Assembly: GCA_964520865.1 (NCBI GenBank) | Contig: CAZFOY010000007.1 | Coordinates: 1 to 64,000 of the forward strand | Direction: 5' to 3' | From: CAVQCT01 sp964520865 | Lineage (GTDB): Bacteria > Zixibacteria > MSB-5A5 > GN15 > FEB-12 | DNA length: 64,000 bases | In this document: in pieces, positions 25,146-35,857 of the stretch | Layout: each line of letters opens with the position of its first letter | How positions within the stretch are numbered: the stretch's first letter is position 1 | Notes under the pieces: model-generated | Database searches by the model: none | What the model saw: only the letters and a program-made list of their open reading frames with translations | Told to the model about the DNA's origin: nothing | Program-made: the position numbers and the translations under genes

Positions 25146-25651
25146 CGGGCGTACCCGAAGTCGGATTTGTCTTTTGGATTCTTGCGGTGATGATGATCGT
25201 CTCGGCTTTCATGGTGGTCAGCCTGAAGAACATATTCCACTGCGCGCTCTTTCTTGTGTTCTCTCTTTTCTCAGTGGCCGGGATTTATATTATGCTTCAC
25301 GCCGAGTTTTTGGCCGCGGCCCAGGTACTTATCTATGTCGGGGCAGTTGCAATCCTGATGATCTTCGCAATCATGCTGACAAGTAACCTGGCTTCGAAGA
25401 AAATTCACCAGGTGAATGAAAACGCACTGGTGTCGTTCTTTATTTCCCTGATCTTCTTTATAAGCGTCTGCATGCTCCTGTACAACACGAGAGTCTGGCG
25501 CTATGCGGTCGACAGTCTGCCGGAGAACAATGTCATGGCGGTCGGTAAGGCGCTCATGACAGAATACATGCTGCCGTTCGAAGTTGTTTCGGTTCTCATG
25601 CTGGCGGCGATGATCGGTGCGATCGTGCTCGCCCGAAAGGAGCGCTCCTGA
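25142..25651 (+). CDS. nuoJ: NADH-quinone oxidoreductase subunit J
   Basis: Five-helix membrane subunit. The typical stretch AEFLAAAQVLIYVGAVAILMIFAIML is present in pieces (AAAQVLIYVG, then MIFAIMLTS), and the last helix is VVSVLMLAAMIGAIVLARK. At 169 residues it is normal length. ATGA overlaps nuoI at its start, and its stop shares one base with nuoK's start (TGATG). Confidence 0.95.
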   Translation: MTGVPEVGFVFWILAVMMIVSAFMVVSLKNIFHCALFLVFSLFSVAGIYIMLHAEFLAAAQVLIYVGAVAILMIFAIMLTSNLASKKIHQVNENALVSFFISLIFFISVCMLLYNTRVWRYAVDSLPENNVMAVGKALMTEYMLPFEVVSVLMLAAMIGAIVLARKERS

Positions 25652-25950
25652 TGTTCTATTATCTGGCGCTCGCCGCTCTGCTGTTCTCGATCGGTCTTTT
25701 TGGCGTGCTCACGCGTCGGAACGTCATCGGGATTCTCATGTCACTGGAGCTGATGTTTAATGCGGCGAATATCAATTTCGTCACTTTCAACAGATACATT
25801 ATTACCGACGGACTCGCCGGCCAGATATTTGCCATCTTTGTCGTAGTAGTGGCGGCGGCCGAAGCTGTGGTCGGGTTGGCCATAGTCCTGCTGCTGTATC
25901 GCAACTGGCAGGGTATCAATGTCGATAACGTCAATGTTATGAAGTGGTAG
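25651..25950 (+). CDS. nuoK: NADH-quinone oxidoreductase subunit K
   Basis: Small antiporter-like subunit of three helices, related to MnhC. The conserved membrane glutamates lie in MSLELMFNAANINFV and AAAEAVVGLAIVL. It has 99 residues as expected and overlaps nuoJ by one base. Confidence 0.96.
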   Translation: MFYYLALAALLFSIGLFGVLTRRNVIGILMSLELMFNAANINFVTFNRYIITDGLAGQIFAIFVVVVAAAEAVVGLAIVLLLYRNWQGINVDNVNVMKW

Positions 25951-25959
25951 GTTGAGACG

Positions 25960-28044
25960 ATGACAGAACATGCATATTTGATACCCCTCCTTCCCTTGTT
26001 TTCGTTCATCATGATCGTCTTCTTCCTGCGTTGGAAGGAAAAGGTATCGGCGGGTCTGTCCATCGCTATGATCCTCGGGTCGTGGTTGATGTCCGTCATA
26101 ATTCTGATCGAGACGATCTCGCGCGGAGCCGTTCCTTACGAGGCGTTCTATAAGTTCATCGACCTGCCCAGATTCACGCTCGAGATCGGGATCCTGATTG
26201 ATTCACTTACGGCTGTAATGCTGGTCGTTGTAACCACCGTGGGGGCATGCGTCGAGATCTACTCACTTGGATACATGAAAGACGATCCGCGCTTCAGTCG
26301 GTTCTTCGCCTATCTGTCCCTCTTCCTGTTCAGCATGCTGGGCCTGGTCGTTGCCAACAATTTCTTCATGATCTTCATTTTCTGGGAGCTGGTCGGACTC
26401 ACTTCGTATCTGTTGATCGGATTCTGGTTCGAGAAGAAGTCAGCGGCCGACGCCTGCAAGAAAGCATTCCTGACCACGCGAGTGGGCGATCTCGGTTTCC
26501 TCATCGGCCTGTTCCTGGTGGCGTTCTATTTCGGGACGTTTAACTACCACCATGTGTTCGAGATCGTTGGTACAGGCACGGTCCCGGCCGGAGTCATCAC
26601 GGCGGCGGCGATTTTCATATTCTGCGGTGCGGTAGGTAAATCCGCACAATTTCCGCTTCACGTTTGGCTGCCCGACGCGATGGAAGGTCCGACCCCGGTA
26701 TCGGCTTTGATCCACGCGGCCACGATGGTCGCGGCCGGTGTCTATCTCGTGGCGCGTTCGATGAGCCTGTTCGTAGGTTCGGCCGATGCTTCGCTCGTAG
26801 TTGCGATCATCGGAGTGGTGACCTCGTTCATGGCGGCGACAATCGGTCTGGTTCAGAATGATATTAAGAGAGTGCTTGCTTACTCAACCGTGAGTCAGCT
26901 CGGATATATGATAATGGCGCTGGGTCTGTACGGCTACGATACGGCCCACGAGGTTCACTCTTCGGGATTCTACGCCGGAACGTTCCATCTCATGACGCAC
27001 GCATTCTTCAAAGGCCTCCTGTTCCTCGGCGCCGGATCGGTAATTCACGCGGTTCATACGAACGACATTCAGGAGATGGGCGGACTCTGGAAGAAAATGA
27101 AAATTACTGCGATCACGTTTATGATCGCGTCCGGATCTATTTCCGGAATATTTCCCCTGTCCGGGTTCTGGTCGAAAGACGAGATTGTCGCAACGACGGT
27201 ACATCATCCGATCTTCATGGTCCTTACCCTGGTCATCGCGTTCATGACAGCTTTCTATATGTGGCGACTCTGCTTCCTCACGTTCACGGGAAGTCCGCGC
27301 GATCAGCACAGGTACGATCATGCCCATGAATCGCCGGGCGTGATGACTTATCCTCTGATGCTGTTGGCGTTTCTATCGATATTTGCCGGTTGGGTCGGTA
27401 TCCCCGCCCTTGAACACGGCTTCGCGGCCTTCGTTTACCACGAGCATGCTTACCACCCGCATTTCAACTGGGGTATGGCGCTGCTCTCGACCGTGGTTGC
27501 CCTGTCCGGCGTCGGGTTGGCCTACCTGATGTACTACAAACGTTCGATTTCTCCGGAAAAGGTGGCCGCGGCATTGAAACCGCTCTATAAACTGACTTAC
27601 AATAAATACTACTTCGACGAGATCTATCAGGTTATCATAATCAACCCGCTCATGGCATTCGGTCGCCTCATGTGGAGTTTCGATGCGAGGGTGATCGATG
27701 GGTTCGTTAATCTCGTCGGCAAAGCGACAATCCTCTGGGCACAGGTCAAGCAATGGTTCGACGTCTGGATTGTCGATGGTGCGGTGAACGGCTCCGGCTG
27801 GATAGTCCGCAAGGGAGCATCGATACTCCGTTATCTTCAGACCGGCTCCCTGCAATTCTATATCCTGTTCATTATGACTATTGTGGTGATCTTCGGCATG
27901 TACAAGTTCGAATCGTCGCTCATCAATATCAGCTGGCCCGCGCTGACGCTCGTGTTTGTTGTCGGACTGGCCTTTCTTTCGATTGTTGCGAAGATGGTTC
28001 AGGCCAGGATTAAACCGGAACAGGATTCGGAAGGCGAAGAATAG
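25960..28044 (+). CDS. nuoL: NADH-quinone oxidoreductase subunit L
   Basis: The distal proton-pumping, antiporter-like subunit. The usual features are visible: FWELVGLTSYLLIGFW, KSAQFPLHVWLPDAMEGPTPVSALIHAATMV, the broken helix around AYSTVSQLGYM, and HAFFKGLLFLGAGSVIHA. The C-terminal part (from about residue 560) carries the lateral helix and an extra membrane helix. The 694 residues make it somewhat longer than the E. coli form (613), with the surplus at the C-terminus. Confidence 0.96.
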   Translation: MTEHAYLIPLLPLFSFIMIVFFLRWKEKVSAGLSIAMILGSWLMSVIILIETISRGAVPYEAFYKFIDLPRFTLEIGILIDSLTAVMLVVVTTVGACVEIYSLGYMKDDPRFSRFFAYLSLFLFSMLGLVVANNFFMIFIFWELVGLTSYLLIGFWFEKKSAADACKKAFLTTRVGDLGFLIGLFLVAFYFGTFNYHHVFEIVGTGTVPAGVITAAAIFIFCGAVGKSAQFPLHVWLPDAMEGPTPVSALIHAATMVAAGVYLVARSMSLFVGSADASLVVAIIGVVTSFMAATIGLVQNDIKRVLAYSTVSQLGYMIMALGLYGYDTAHEVHSSGFYAGTFHLMTHAFFKGLLFLGAGSVIHAVHTNDIQEMGGLWKKMKITAITFMIASGSISGIFPLSGFWSKDEIVATTVHHPIFMVLTLVIAFMTAFYMWRLCFLTFTGSPRDQHRYDHAHESPGVMTYPLMLLAFLSIFAGWVGIPALEHGFAAFVYHEHAYHPHFNWGMALLSTVVALSGVGLAYLMYYKRSISPEKVAAALKPLYKLTYNKYYFDEIYQVIIINPLMAFGRLMWSFDARVIDGFVNLVGKATILWAQVKQWFDVWIVDGAVNGSGWIVRKGASILRYLQTGSLQFYILFIMTIVVIFGMYKFESSLINISWPALTLVFVVGLAFLSIVAKMVQARIKPEQDSEGEE

Positions 28045-28069
28045 TTTTGATTTTGGAGGATAGATTATA

Positions 28070-29548
<1,479 letters not shown>

Positions 29549-29549
29549 G

Positions 29550-31064
29550 ATGATGAACGCGCAGCTCCCACAGATGAATTTCTCGATGATGCTTCCGGAG
29601 ATCTTTCTCTTTCTCTGGGCGCTGGTCGTAATTACGTTTGATCTGGTTACTCGCAGAAAGAGCGAGACCGCGACCGGATATCTGTCCATGCTCGGTCTGG
29701 CTATAACCGGGGCCATACTTGCCTTTACCGGCTACGGACGCGGGTTCGGCAATATGTTCTTCAACGATCCCTTCTCGCTGTTCTTCAAGATTATTTTCCT
29801 TGGTGCTGCCTTTATGGCGATCGGCAGCTCATTCGGAATAGTCAAAAAGAAAATTGTCAATCACCGGGGCGAGTTCTTCGGACTTATCCTCTTCTCGACA
29901 GTCGGTATGATGTTCCTTGCGTCCTCGAACGAACTGCTGTCGTTGTATATCGGCCTTGAACTGACGACGATTCCGCTCTTTGTGCTGGCGGCGTTCTTTA
30001 AGGACAATAAGCTGTCGGTCGAAGCCGGGATGAAGTACTTCGTCATTGGAGCGTTCTCATCGGCGCTGCTTCTGTATGGTTTATCGTTCCTCTACGGTTT
30101 GTCCGGCACGACCGATATCGTTCAGATGAAAATCAACATGGCCATCACCCACCTTACCTTCAAGAACATCGGCGTGATGCTGATTGTCTCGACCTTGCTG
30201 ATTCTTGCGGGAATCGGATTCAAGCTGGCGCTGCCGCCGTTCCACCAGTGGGCGCCGGATGTGTACGAAGGTGCGCCGACTCCGGTTGCGGCCTTCCTCT
30301 CGGTAGGATCCAAAGCGGCCGGCCTGGTCGCCTTTGCCAAGATATTCGTGAACGGTTTGTTCGCTTTCTGGGGACCTGAAATGGCGCCGAACGACTGGGG
30401 GAGAATGGTCGCGGTCGCGGCAATCCTGGCTTTGATCATCGGAAATGTCGTGGCTATCCGTCAGTCGAATATCAAGAGGATGCTTGCATATTCGTCGATT
30501 GCCCAGGCCGGATACATCATGATCGGCATGGTGTCGATATCAGATTTCGGTCTGTCCGCGGTGGGATACTATATATTCGCCTATTTGTTCGCCAATATGG
30601 GTGCGTTTGCGATGGTCGTGATTTTCGAGGACCAGACCGGATCATGTCAGATCGCGAGCTATCGCGGGTTGTCCAAAACCTCGCCCTTCTTTGCCGCTTC
30701 CCTTTCTCTTTTCCTGCTGTCGCTGGCCGGGATTCCGCCGCTCGCCGGCTTCATGGCGAAATACAAAGTTTTCGCGGCCGCTATAAATTTGGCTACGACC
30801 GGACAGGGAAGATACGATTTCCTCTACTGGCTGACCGGAATCGGTCTGCTGACCGCCGTCTTTTCACTCTTTTACTATGCCAACGTGATCAAGGAGATGT
30901 ACTTCTCCAGGGATGAGTCGCCGTACCGCATAGTGTACTCTTTTGCAGCTTCGGCCGTGGTGATCATCGGCCTGGCCGGTATCTTCATTGTGGGTATCGT
31001 CCCCGAACCGATCCTCCAATTTGCCGGCAAGATCTCGGCTGTCTTCGGATTTATGCCCCACTGA
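29550..31064 (+). CDS. nuoN: NADH-quinone oxidoreductase subunit N
   Basis: Third antiporter-like membrane subunit and the last gene of the operon. Motifs include LYIGLELTTIPLFVLAAF, the lysine-bearing KLALPPFHQWAPDVYEGAPTPV block, AYSSIAQAGYIM and IPPLAGFMAKYKVF. The start is one of two tandem ATG codons (29550 or 29553), directly after nuoM's stop. It has 504 residues. No nuoE, nuoF or nuoG follows; a new promoter and a DUF502 gene come next. Confidence 0.96.
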   Translation: MMNAQLPQMNFSMMLPEIFLFLWALVVITFDLVTRRKSETATGYLSMLGLAITGAILAFTGYGRGFGNMFFNDPFSLFFKIIFLGAAFMAIGSSFGIVKKKIVNHRGEFFGLILFSTVGMMFLASSNELLSLYIGLELTTIPLFVLAAFFKDNKLSVEAGMKYFVIGAFSSALLLYGLSFLYGLSGTTDIVQMKINMAITHLTFKNIGVMLIVSTLLILAGIGFKLALPPFHQWAPDVYEGAPTPVAAFLSVGSKAAGLVAFAKIFVNGLFAFWGPEMAPNDWGRMVAVAAILALIIGNVVAIRQSNIKRMLAYSSIAQAGYIMIGMVSISDFGLSAVGYYIFAYLFANMGAFAMVVIFEDQTGSCQIASYRGLSKTSPFFAASLSLFLLSLAGIPPLAGFMAKYKVFAAAINLATTGQGRYDFLYWLTGIGLLTAVFSLFYYANVIKEMYFSRDESPYRIVYSFAASAVVIIGLAGIFIVGIVPEPILQFAGKISAVFGFMPH

Positions 31065-31080
31065 GGGCAACCGAAATTAT

Positions 31081-31109
31081 TTGACATAGGAAATACCGCC
31101 GAATATACT
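31081..31109 (+). promoter_or_regulatory. strong sigma-70-type promoter
   Basis: TTGACA (31081-31086) and TATACT (31104-31109) are separated by exactly 17 bases, followed closely by a second TATAAT-like block (31115-31120). It lies 37 bases before the GTG of the DUF502 gene and starts a new transcription unit after the nuo operon. Confidence 0.75.
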
Positions 31110-31145
31110 CAGGCTATAATTACTTTCACCCCAGGTGGTTTGGCT

Positions 31146-31799
31146 GTGAGACAATTGCTCAACATAGTGAAGCGGTATTTCGTATCCGGCGTTCTCGTGG
31201 TCGTTCCGCTTATCCTTACCTATCTCGTGCTCAAGTTTCTTCTGGAGGCGGTGGATAACATCCTTCGGCCGATAATCGAGCAGGTATTCGGATATTACGT
31301 GTTCGGGCTGGGAGTACTGACCACCATACTGCTGATACTTCTGGCCGGGGTCCTCACTCGGAATTTTGTTGGCGCTCAGCTCTACCGATATGGCGAGCGG
31401 ATACTCGGGCGGATGCCGATCATTCGGCCGGTCTATTCCGCCGCCAAGCAGTTGCTCGAGGCGATCGCAATGCCATCGACAAGCACCTTCAAAGAAGTTG
31501 TCCTGGTCGAGTACCCGAGGCGTGGCGCCTATGCCGTCGGATTTGTCGCGAAGGAAATTGCTCTGGATACCGACGGGACTCCGCGCAAACATACTGTTGT
31601 CTTTGTCCCGTCAACCCCGACGCCGGTCTCCGGCATCGTGATTATAGTACCGTCGAACGAAGTTACACCGCTTGATTTGACACTTGAAGAAGGAGCCAAA
31701 TTCCTCGTGTCGGGAGGAGCAGCCTCCCCGGAACAGCTCAGGCGGAAAGTCGGTTTCAAAAACAGTGATGACAATGAGGTTAGATATGAAGTTGGCTAA
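31146..31799 (+). CDS. DUF502 family membrane protein, 217 aa
   Basis: A two-helix membrane protein of a family widespread in bacteria and plants, of unknown biochemical role. Helices lie at about 14-36 and 54-77. They are followed by the conserved ...IPIIRPVYSAAKQLLEAI-like block (here MPIIRPVYSAAKQL) and the soluble core with FVPSTPTPVSGIVIIVPSNEV. GTG 31146 is chosen because AGGTGG at 31133-31138 is seven bases upstream; TTG 31140 would be too close. It overlaps the EIIA-CBS gene by 14 bases, so both are translated together. Confidence 0.88.
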   Translation: MRQLLNIVKRYFVSGVLVVVPLILTYLVLKFLLEAVDNILRPIIEQVFGYYVFGLGVLTTILLILLAGVLTRNFVGAQLYRYGERILGRMPIIRPVYSAAKQLLEAIAMPSTSTFKEVVLVEYPRRGAYAVGFVAKEIALDTDGTPRKHTVVFVPSTPTPVSGIVIIVPSNEVTPLDLTLEEGAKFLVSGGAASPEQLRRKVGFKNSDDNEVRYEVG

Positions 31800-32694
31800 T
31801 CTGCTTATGGAACGTCGAATTACCATCGACCTCAAAGCCAGAACCAAAGCTGAGGCGACGCTGGAATTGCTGGAGATGATCAAGGCTGAAAGCGTGCGGA
31901 TGGATTACGACGAAGTCATGCGATCGATCGAAGAACGTGAAGAGATCGACAATACCTCTTACGGCCATGGTTTTGCCTTCCCGCACGCACGTACCGATGC
32001 TGTTTCTGAGCTGTACATTCTGATCGGCGTGTCAAAAGCGGGGCTCGAAGAAAAGACGCCGGACAACATTCCGGTCCACGTCGTTTGTCTCCTTCTCACT
32101 CCGGCGACAATCGCCAAACTGTATCTTCAGACTCTTTCCGGTCTGGCTGCGTTTGGACGCACCCCCGGAACGCTGGAAAAGGTCCTGAATGTAACCCATA
32201 AAAGCGAGCTGGTGAAGCTCATCGCCGAGACCGGAATCACGGTGGACAAGGAATTGATGGTCAAGGATGTCATGCGACACAATGTGGCCACCGTTACGCC
32301 CGATGATACACTCAAAGAGGTCGCCAACCAGATGTTCCGAAACCGACTTTCGGCGCTGGCTGTGGTCGACACGAACGATCAGCTCGTCGGCGTCATCGGC
32401 GACCGTGATCTCATCAAGGCTGCTCTGCCCGACTACAAATCTCTCATTTCCAATCTGAACTACTCCATGGATGTGGAGCCGTTCGAAGAATTGCTTAAGC
32501 AGGAAGACAAGATCAAGGTATCACAGTTGTACCGCACGGACTATGAAGTCACGACGCCGGAGACGCGGATTGTCGAGGTCGCGGCGATGATGATATTCAA
32601 GGACGTACGTCGGGTTTTTGTCATTTCCGGCGAAAACAAACTGGTCGGCGTCCTTCTGCGAAAAGATATCGTCAACATGATTATCAGAGGTTAG
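31786..32694 (+). CDS. PTS EIIA-like domain fused to two CBS domains, 302 aa
   Basis: A cytoplasmic regulatory protein. Residues 1-150 resemble PTS EIIA type 2 (fructose/nitrogen EIIA), with the phosphorylatable histidine in FAFPHART. Residues about 160-302 form a CBS pair (VKDVMRHNVATVTPDD...LSALAVVD...LVGVIGDRDLI, and VSQLYRTDYEVTTPETRIVEVA...RVFVISGENKLVGVLLRKDIV), which usually binds adenine nucleotides. The sensible start is ATG 31786 with GAGGT upstream, overlapping DUF502. It precedes a cation antiporter by ten bases, so it may gate that transporter in response to phosphorylation or energy charge; this is inference from order. Confidence 0.88.
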   Translation: MKLANLLMERRITIDLKARTKAEATLELLEMIKAESVRMDYDEVMRSIEEREEIDNTSYGHGFAFPHARTDAVSELYILIGVSKAGLEEKTPDNIPVHVVCLLLTPATIAKLYLQTLSGLAAFGRTPGTLEKVLNVTHKSELVKLIAETGITVDKELMVKDVMRHNVATVTPDDTLKEVANQMFRNRLSALAVVDTNDQLVGVIGDRDLIKAALPDYKSLISNLNYSMDVEPFEELLKQEDKIKVSQLYRTDYEVTTPETRIVEVAAMMIFKDVRRVFVISGENKLVGVLLRKDIVNMIIRG

Positions 32695-32704
32695 CGGGAG
32701 CCAG

Positions 32705-33913
32705 ATGACGGAACATCGGCACAAGTTCAAGATACCGTTTTATATCTACCTGATCTTCTCGCTGACTTTCCTGATTTCCCTGCCCGGTTTGCTTGCCGGG
32801 CTGTTTCATTGGCATATCTCGCCGGTAGCCGGTACGATTACGTTCGGCCTGGCGATTTTCGGCGGCGCCTTCATCCTCTCGTGGGCGGCCGAAGCGGCGC
32901 AGATCGATATTTCCGAGTCGCTCGCGGTAGTCATTCTGGCTTTGCTGGCGGTCCTACCGGAATACGCTGTCGATTTCGTCTTCACCTGGAAGTCGGCTCA
33001 CGACCCCTCTCAGATGCACTTCGCGATCGCCAACATGACCGGTGCGAACCGTTTGCTCGTCGGACTCGGCTGGCCGTTCATCCTGTTTCTGTATGTGCTG
33101 GTCAAGAAGAAGAAGCATATCGTGTTGGAAGCTACCCAGCGGGTTGAGATCTTCTACCTTGCGATGGCCACTTTGTATTCGTTTACGATCCCACTCAAAG
33201 GCAGCCTCAATCTCATTGACACCGTCATCCTCGTGTTCATGTTCGCGATGTACACGCGAAGGGCGGCCCAGATGGAGTCGGGGGAGCCGGAGATGGTCGG
33301 GCCGGTGAAGATCGTGGCGAATTTTTCTACGGTACCGAGGCGGATTTTCACGATTTCGTTGTTCGTCTATGCCGGGTTGGTGATTTTCTTCGTGGCCGAA
33401 CCGTTTGCAGAATCGCTGGTGGCGATGGGCAGAAGTTTCGGCGTAAATGAATTTCTTCTGGTCCAGTGGCTGGCGCCGATCGCATCCGAGGCGCCGGAAT
33501 TCATCATTGCCGCCGCCTGGGCGACACGCGGCGCCGCAGGCTCGGCCCTCAAAGCGCTGATATCTTCCAAGGTGAATCAGTGGACATTGTTGGTGGGAAC
33601 GATCCCTCTCGTTTATGCCATATCGGGCGGTGCAATTCACCCGTTCGTGCTTGACACCCGTCAGGACCATGAGCTGATCCTTACGGCCGCACAGTCTCTG
33701 TTCGGAGTGGCCGTGCTGGTTAACCTGAAATTGAATAAGACGGAAGGTATGCTGCTTCTCGTTTTGTTCTTAGCTCAGCTTATTGTCGAGGAAATCCGGC
33801 TCGAAGTAGCCGCCGTCTACATCCTGCTCGCCATCCTGTTCCACTATCTTCACAGGGGTTCGCTAATTCCGGCGGCAAAGATCGGTTTGAATCTGAAGAT
33901 GTTCAAGAAATAG
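32705..33913 (+). CDS. CaCA-family cation antiporter, 402 aa
   Basis: An integral membrane exchanger of the Na+/Ca2+ type (CaCA superfamily). Two inverted alpha repeats are evident: LAVLPEYAVD...ANMTGANRLLVGLGWP and LAPIASEAPEFIIAA...SKVNQWTLLVGT. The central acidic residues of each (PEYAVD; SEAPEF) bind the cation. Some eleven helices are visible. It is third gene after DUF502 and the EIIA-CBS protein, with close spacing (10 bases). The ion is not determined. Confidence 0.88.
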   Translation: MTEHRHKFKIPFYIYLIFSLTFLISLPGLLAGLFHWHISPVAGTITFGLAIFGGAFILSWAAEAAQIDISESLAVVILALLAVLPEYAVDFVFTWKSAHDPSQMHFAIANMTGANRLLVGLGWPFILFLYVLVKKKKHIVLEATQRVEIFYLAMATLYSFTIPLKGSLNLIDTVILVFMFAMYTRRAAQMESGEPEMVGPVKIVANFSTVPRRIFTISLFVYAGLVIFFVAEPFAESLVAMGRSFGVNEFLLVQWLAPIASEAPEFIIAAAWATRGAAGSALKALISSKVNQWTLLVGTIPLVYAISGGAIHPFVLDTRQDHELILTAAQSLFGVAVLVNLKLNKTEGMLLLVLFLAQLIVEEIRLEVAAVYILLAILFHYLHRGSLIPAAKIGLNLKMFKK

Positions 33914-33921
33914 CGCCGTCG

Positions 33922-34602
33922 CTACTCCTCTTTGTTTTCTTTCTCCCTGAACCCGATTCGAGGAAACGGATTGACGATCGAACTGGCGATATTCGTCAGA
34001 TGCGCGTTGACCCGCTTGAGATATCGGGCGTACATGGCGAGGCTGACCGACTCTCCGGTTGACAACGACCGATCCTTCACGAGTATCATATCATCCACGA
34101 TCCGATCGCTCTTTTTCGCGAGGTCCTGCTCGACCTGCAGGATGGTGCGAGCGCGGTCCTGATCCTGCGTCTTGAGGACTTCAATCACCATCGGGAAATG
34201 CCGTTCGATCGCTTTCTCGATCTCCTGCAGTGTCGATTCGTGAATGCCTCCCTTGAGCATCTTATTGTGCAAGTTGGCGAGTCCGGCAATGTTCTTGGTG
34301 TAGTCACCAATCCGCTCAACGTCTATAACGATCGAAACCAGCGCCAGTCCGGGCACGAGATTCTCATTGCCCGCGATCGTTAGGTGTGTCAGAACTTTTC
34401 TGCGAACCTCCCGCTCGTATTTGTTGATCTTCCGGTCGGTGGCCCGGATATCGAAGGGGAGATCAGAAGTGTTCGTTTCGCGCAATGTCTTGCGCGAAGC
34501 GTGGAACATCTTTTCATCGAACTCCAGCATCAGGAGGGTTGTTTTGTAAGCCTCGTCCAGAAGGCTTTCGGAACCGAACAGCTCCTTGAATTTATTAAAC
34601 AT
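33922..34602 (-). CDS. PhoU-domain protein, 226 aa
   Basis: Helical regulator of phosphate uptake. The protein is almost wholly alpha-helical with the PhoU-type blocks VSIVIDVERIGDYTKNIAGLA and ARYLKRVNAHLTNIASSIVNPF; the E/DxxxD motifs that bind metal clusters are present (DVERIGD). ATG 34602 has AGGAG upstream; the longer frame into the neighbour is not coding. It lies 11 bases downstream of the Na/Pi symporter on the same strand. Such PhoU proteins, paired with NptA-type symporters rather than with PstSCAB, keep phosphate entry in check. Confidence 0.9.
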   Translation of the reverse strand: MFNKFKELFGSESLLDEAYKTTLLMLEFDEKMFHASRKTLRETNTSDLPFDIRATDRKINKYEREVRRKVLTHLTIAGNENLVPGLALVSIVIDVERIGDYTKNIAGLANLHNKMLKGGIHESTLQEIEKAIERHFPMVIEVLKTQDQDRARTILQVEQDLAKKSDRIVDDMILVKDRSLSTGESVSLAMYARYLKRVNAHLTNIASSIVNPFPRIGFREKENKEE

Positions 34603-34613
34603 AATTGCTCCTC

Positions 34614-35738
34614 TTATCTGTACAGGTAAATAATAATACCCGGTATCAGGAAGAATACTACCACTATATATCCTATCGGCACGAGCCGTGATTTCTGGGT
34701 GAATTCGCTCAGGGTCCTGGCCAGCCAGATCGGTATCGCTTTGAGCGGCCAGAATATGAAGATACCGAATATATTGAAAATCAAATGGGCGAACGCCACT
34801 GCCACCGCCTGGTGCGATCCGGTGACGAATGAGGCAAGGAAGGCGGTGATGGTGGTTCCGATGTTTGCGCCGAGCAGATAAGGATAAATCTGCGGGATGG
34901 TAATGACGCCTGCTCCGATTAACGGCACGACTATTGAGGTTGTGATCGAAGAAGATTGGACCAGTGTCGTCAGCGCAACACCAAGCAAGAATCCAAGGAT
35001 CGGGGTGCGGAATATATATCGCTGGAAGAACTTCTCGACCTTGGCGAGGACCATCGATTTCAACACTACAACGATGTATCTGAGTGCAATGAAGAGCAGC
35101 AGGAGCGCAACTAATGCCGAGAGCCAACCGGATCGATTGGTCAGGTGAATGATCAACTCCGCCACCGGACCGGTGATCGCTTTCAGGGGCGAAGTAAACT
35201 TGAGTCCCCCGAATCCGGAAAAGACTGATTCGAAGTACTTGGCGGAACCTCCGATGATATTGAAATATATCTGCAGAGGAAGTAGGACAATCACCGAGCA
35301 GATATTAAAGAAGTCGTGAAGGAGCGACCCGCAGAAGGCCCGCTTGAATTCATCGCCGCGATTAATATGTCCGAGCGAGACGATGATATTCGTTACCGAG
35401 GTGCCGATGTTGGCGCCCATGACCATAGGGACCGCGGACTCGAACGAGAGCACGCCCGAAGCCACCAATCCCACGATAATCGATGTCGTGGTGGAAGAGG
35501 ATTGGATGATCGCCGTGGTGATCAGTCCGATCATCAAACCGATGACCGGATTGGAAGTAGCGTGGAAGATGGTTTCGGCGAAATCTTTGCCGAACAGCTT
35601 GAAGGCGTCGCCAAGGAGTGTGATGGAGAGGATAAATAGATAAACGAGCCCTGCAAGCGCGACAAGTTTTGAAATTATCTCGCGCCGCGAGGTAGTGCGG
35701 ACGGTGAAATCCCTTTCGACACCGGCTCTGACGGCCAT
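34614..35738 (-). CDS. Na+/phosphate symporter (NptA/NaPi-II type), 374 aa
   Basis: Sodium-coupled phosphate transporter of the PF02690 family. The repeat-internal QSSS motifs occur twice (AIIQSSSTTTSIIVG and TLVQSSSITTSIVVP), each followed by the GANIGT block (VMGANIGTSVTN; LLGANIGTTITA), marking the inverted transport repeats. Eight to nine helices are visible. No fused PhoU domain is present; PhoU is encoded just downstream. The ATG at 35738 has only a weak ribosome-binding sequence. Confidence 0.93.
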   Translation of the reverse strand: MAVRAGVERDFTVRTTSRREIISKLVALAGLVYLFILSITLLGDAFKLFGKDFAETIFHATSNPVIGLMIGLITTAIIQSSSTTTSIIVGLVASGVLSFESAVPMVMGANIGTSVTNIIVSLGHINRGDEFKRAFCGSLLHDFFNICSVIVLLPLQIYFNIIGGSAKYFESVFSGFGGLKFTSPLKAITGPVAELIIHLTNRSGWLSALVALLLLFIALRYIVVVLKSMVLAKVEKFFQRYIFRTPILGFLLGVALTTLVQSSSITTSIVVPLIGAGVITIPQIYPYLLGANIGTTITAFLASFVTGSHQAVAVAFAHLIFNIFGIFIFWPLKAIPIWLARTLSEFTQKSRLVPIGYIVVVFFLIPGIIIYLYR

Positions 35739-35857
35739 GCGCTTACGTAACCCTTACATAATTCCCGACAAATTGTTAGGAATATATGAGCGCGCGGTTA
35801 AGCGGTCAAGCGATTTGGGTCGCCCGTACAGAGAGAAATTCGGTCTCTCCCGGAGAA

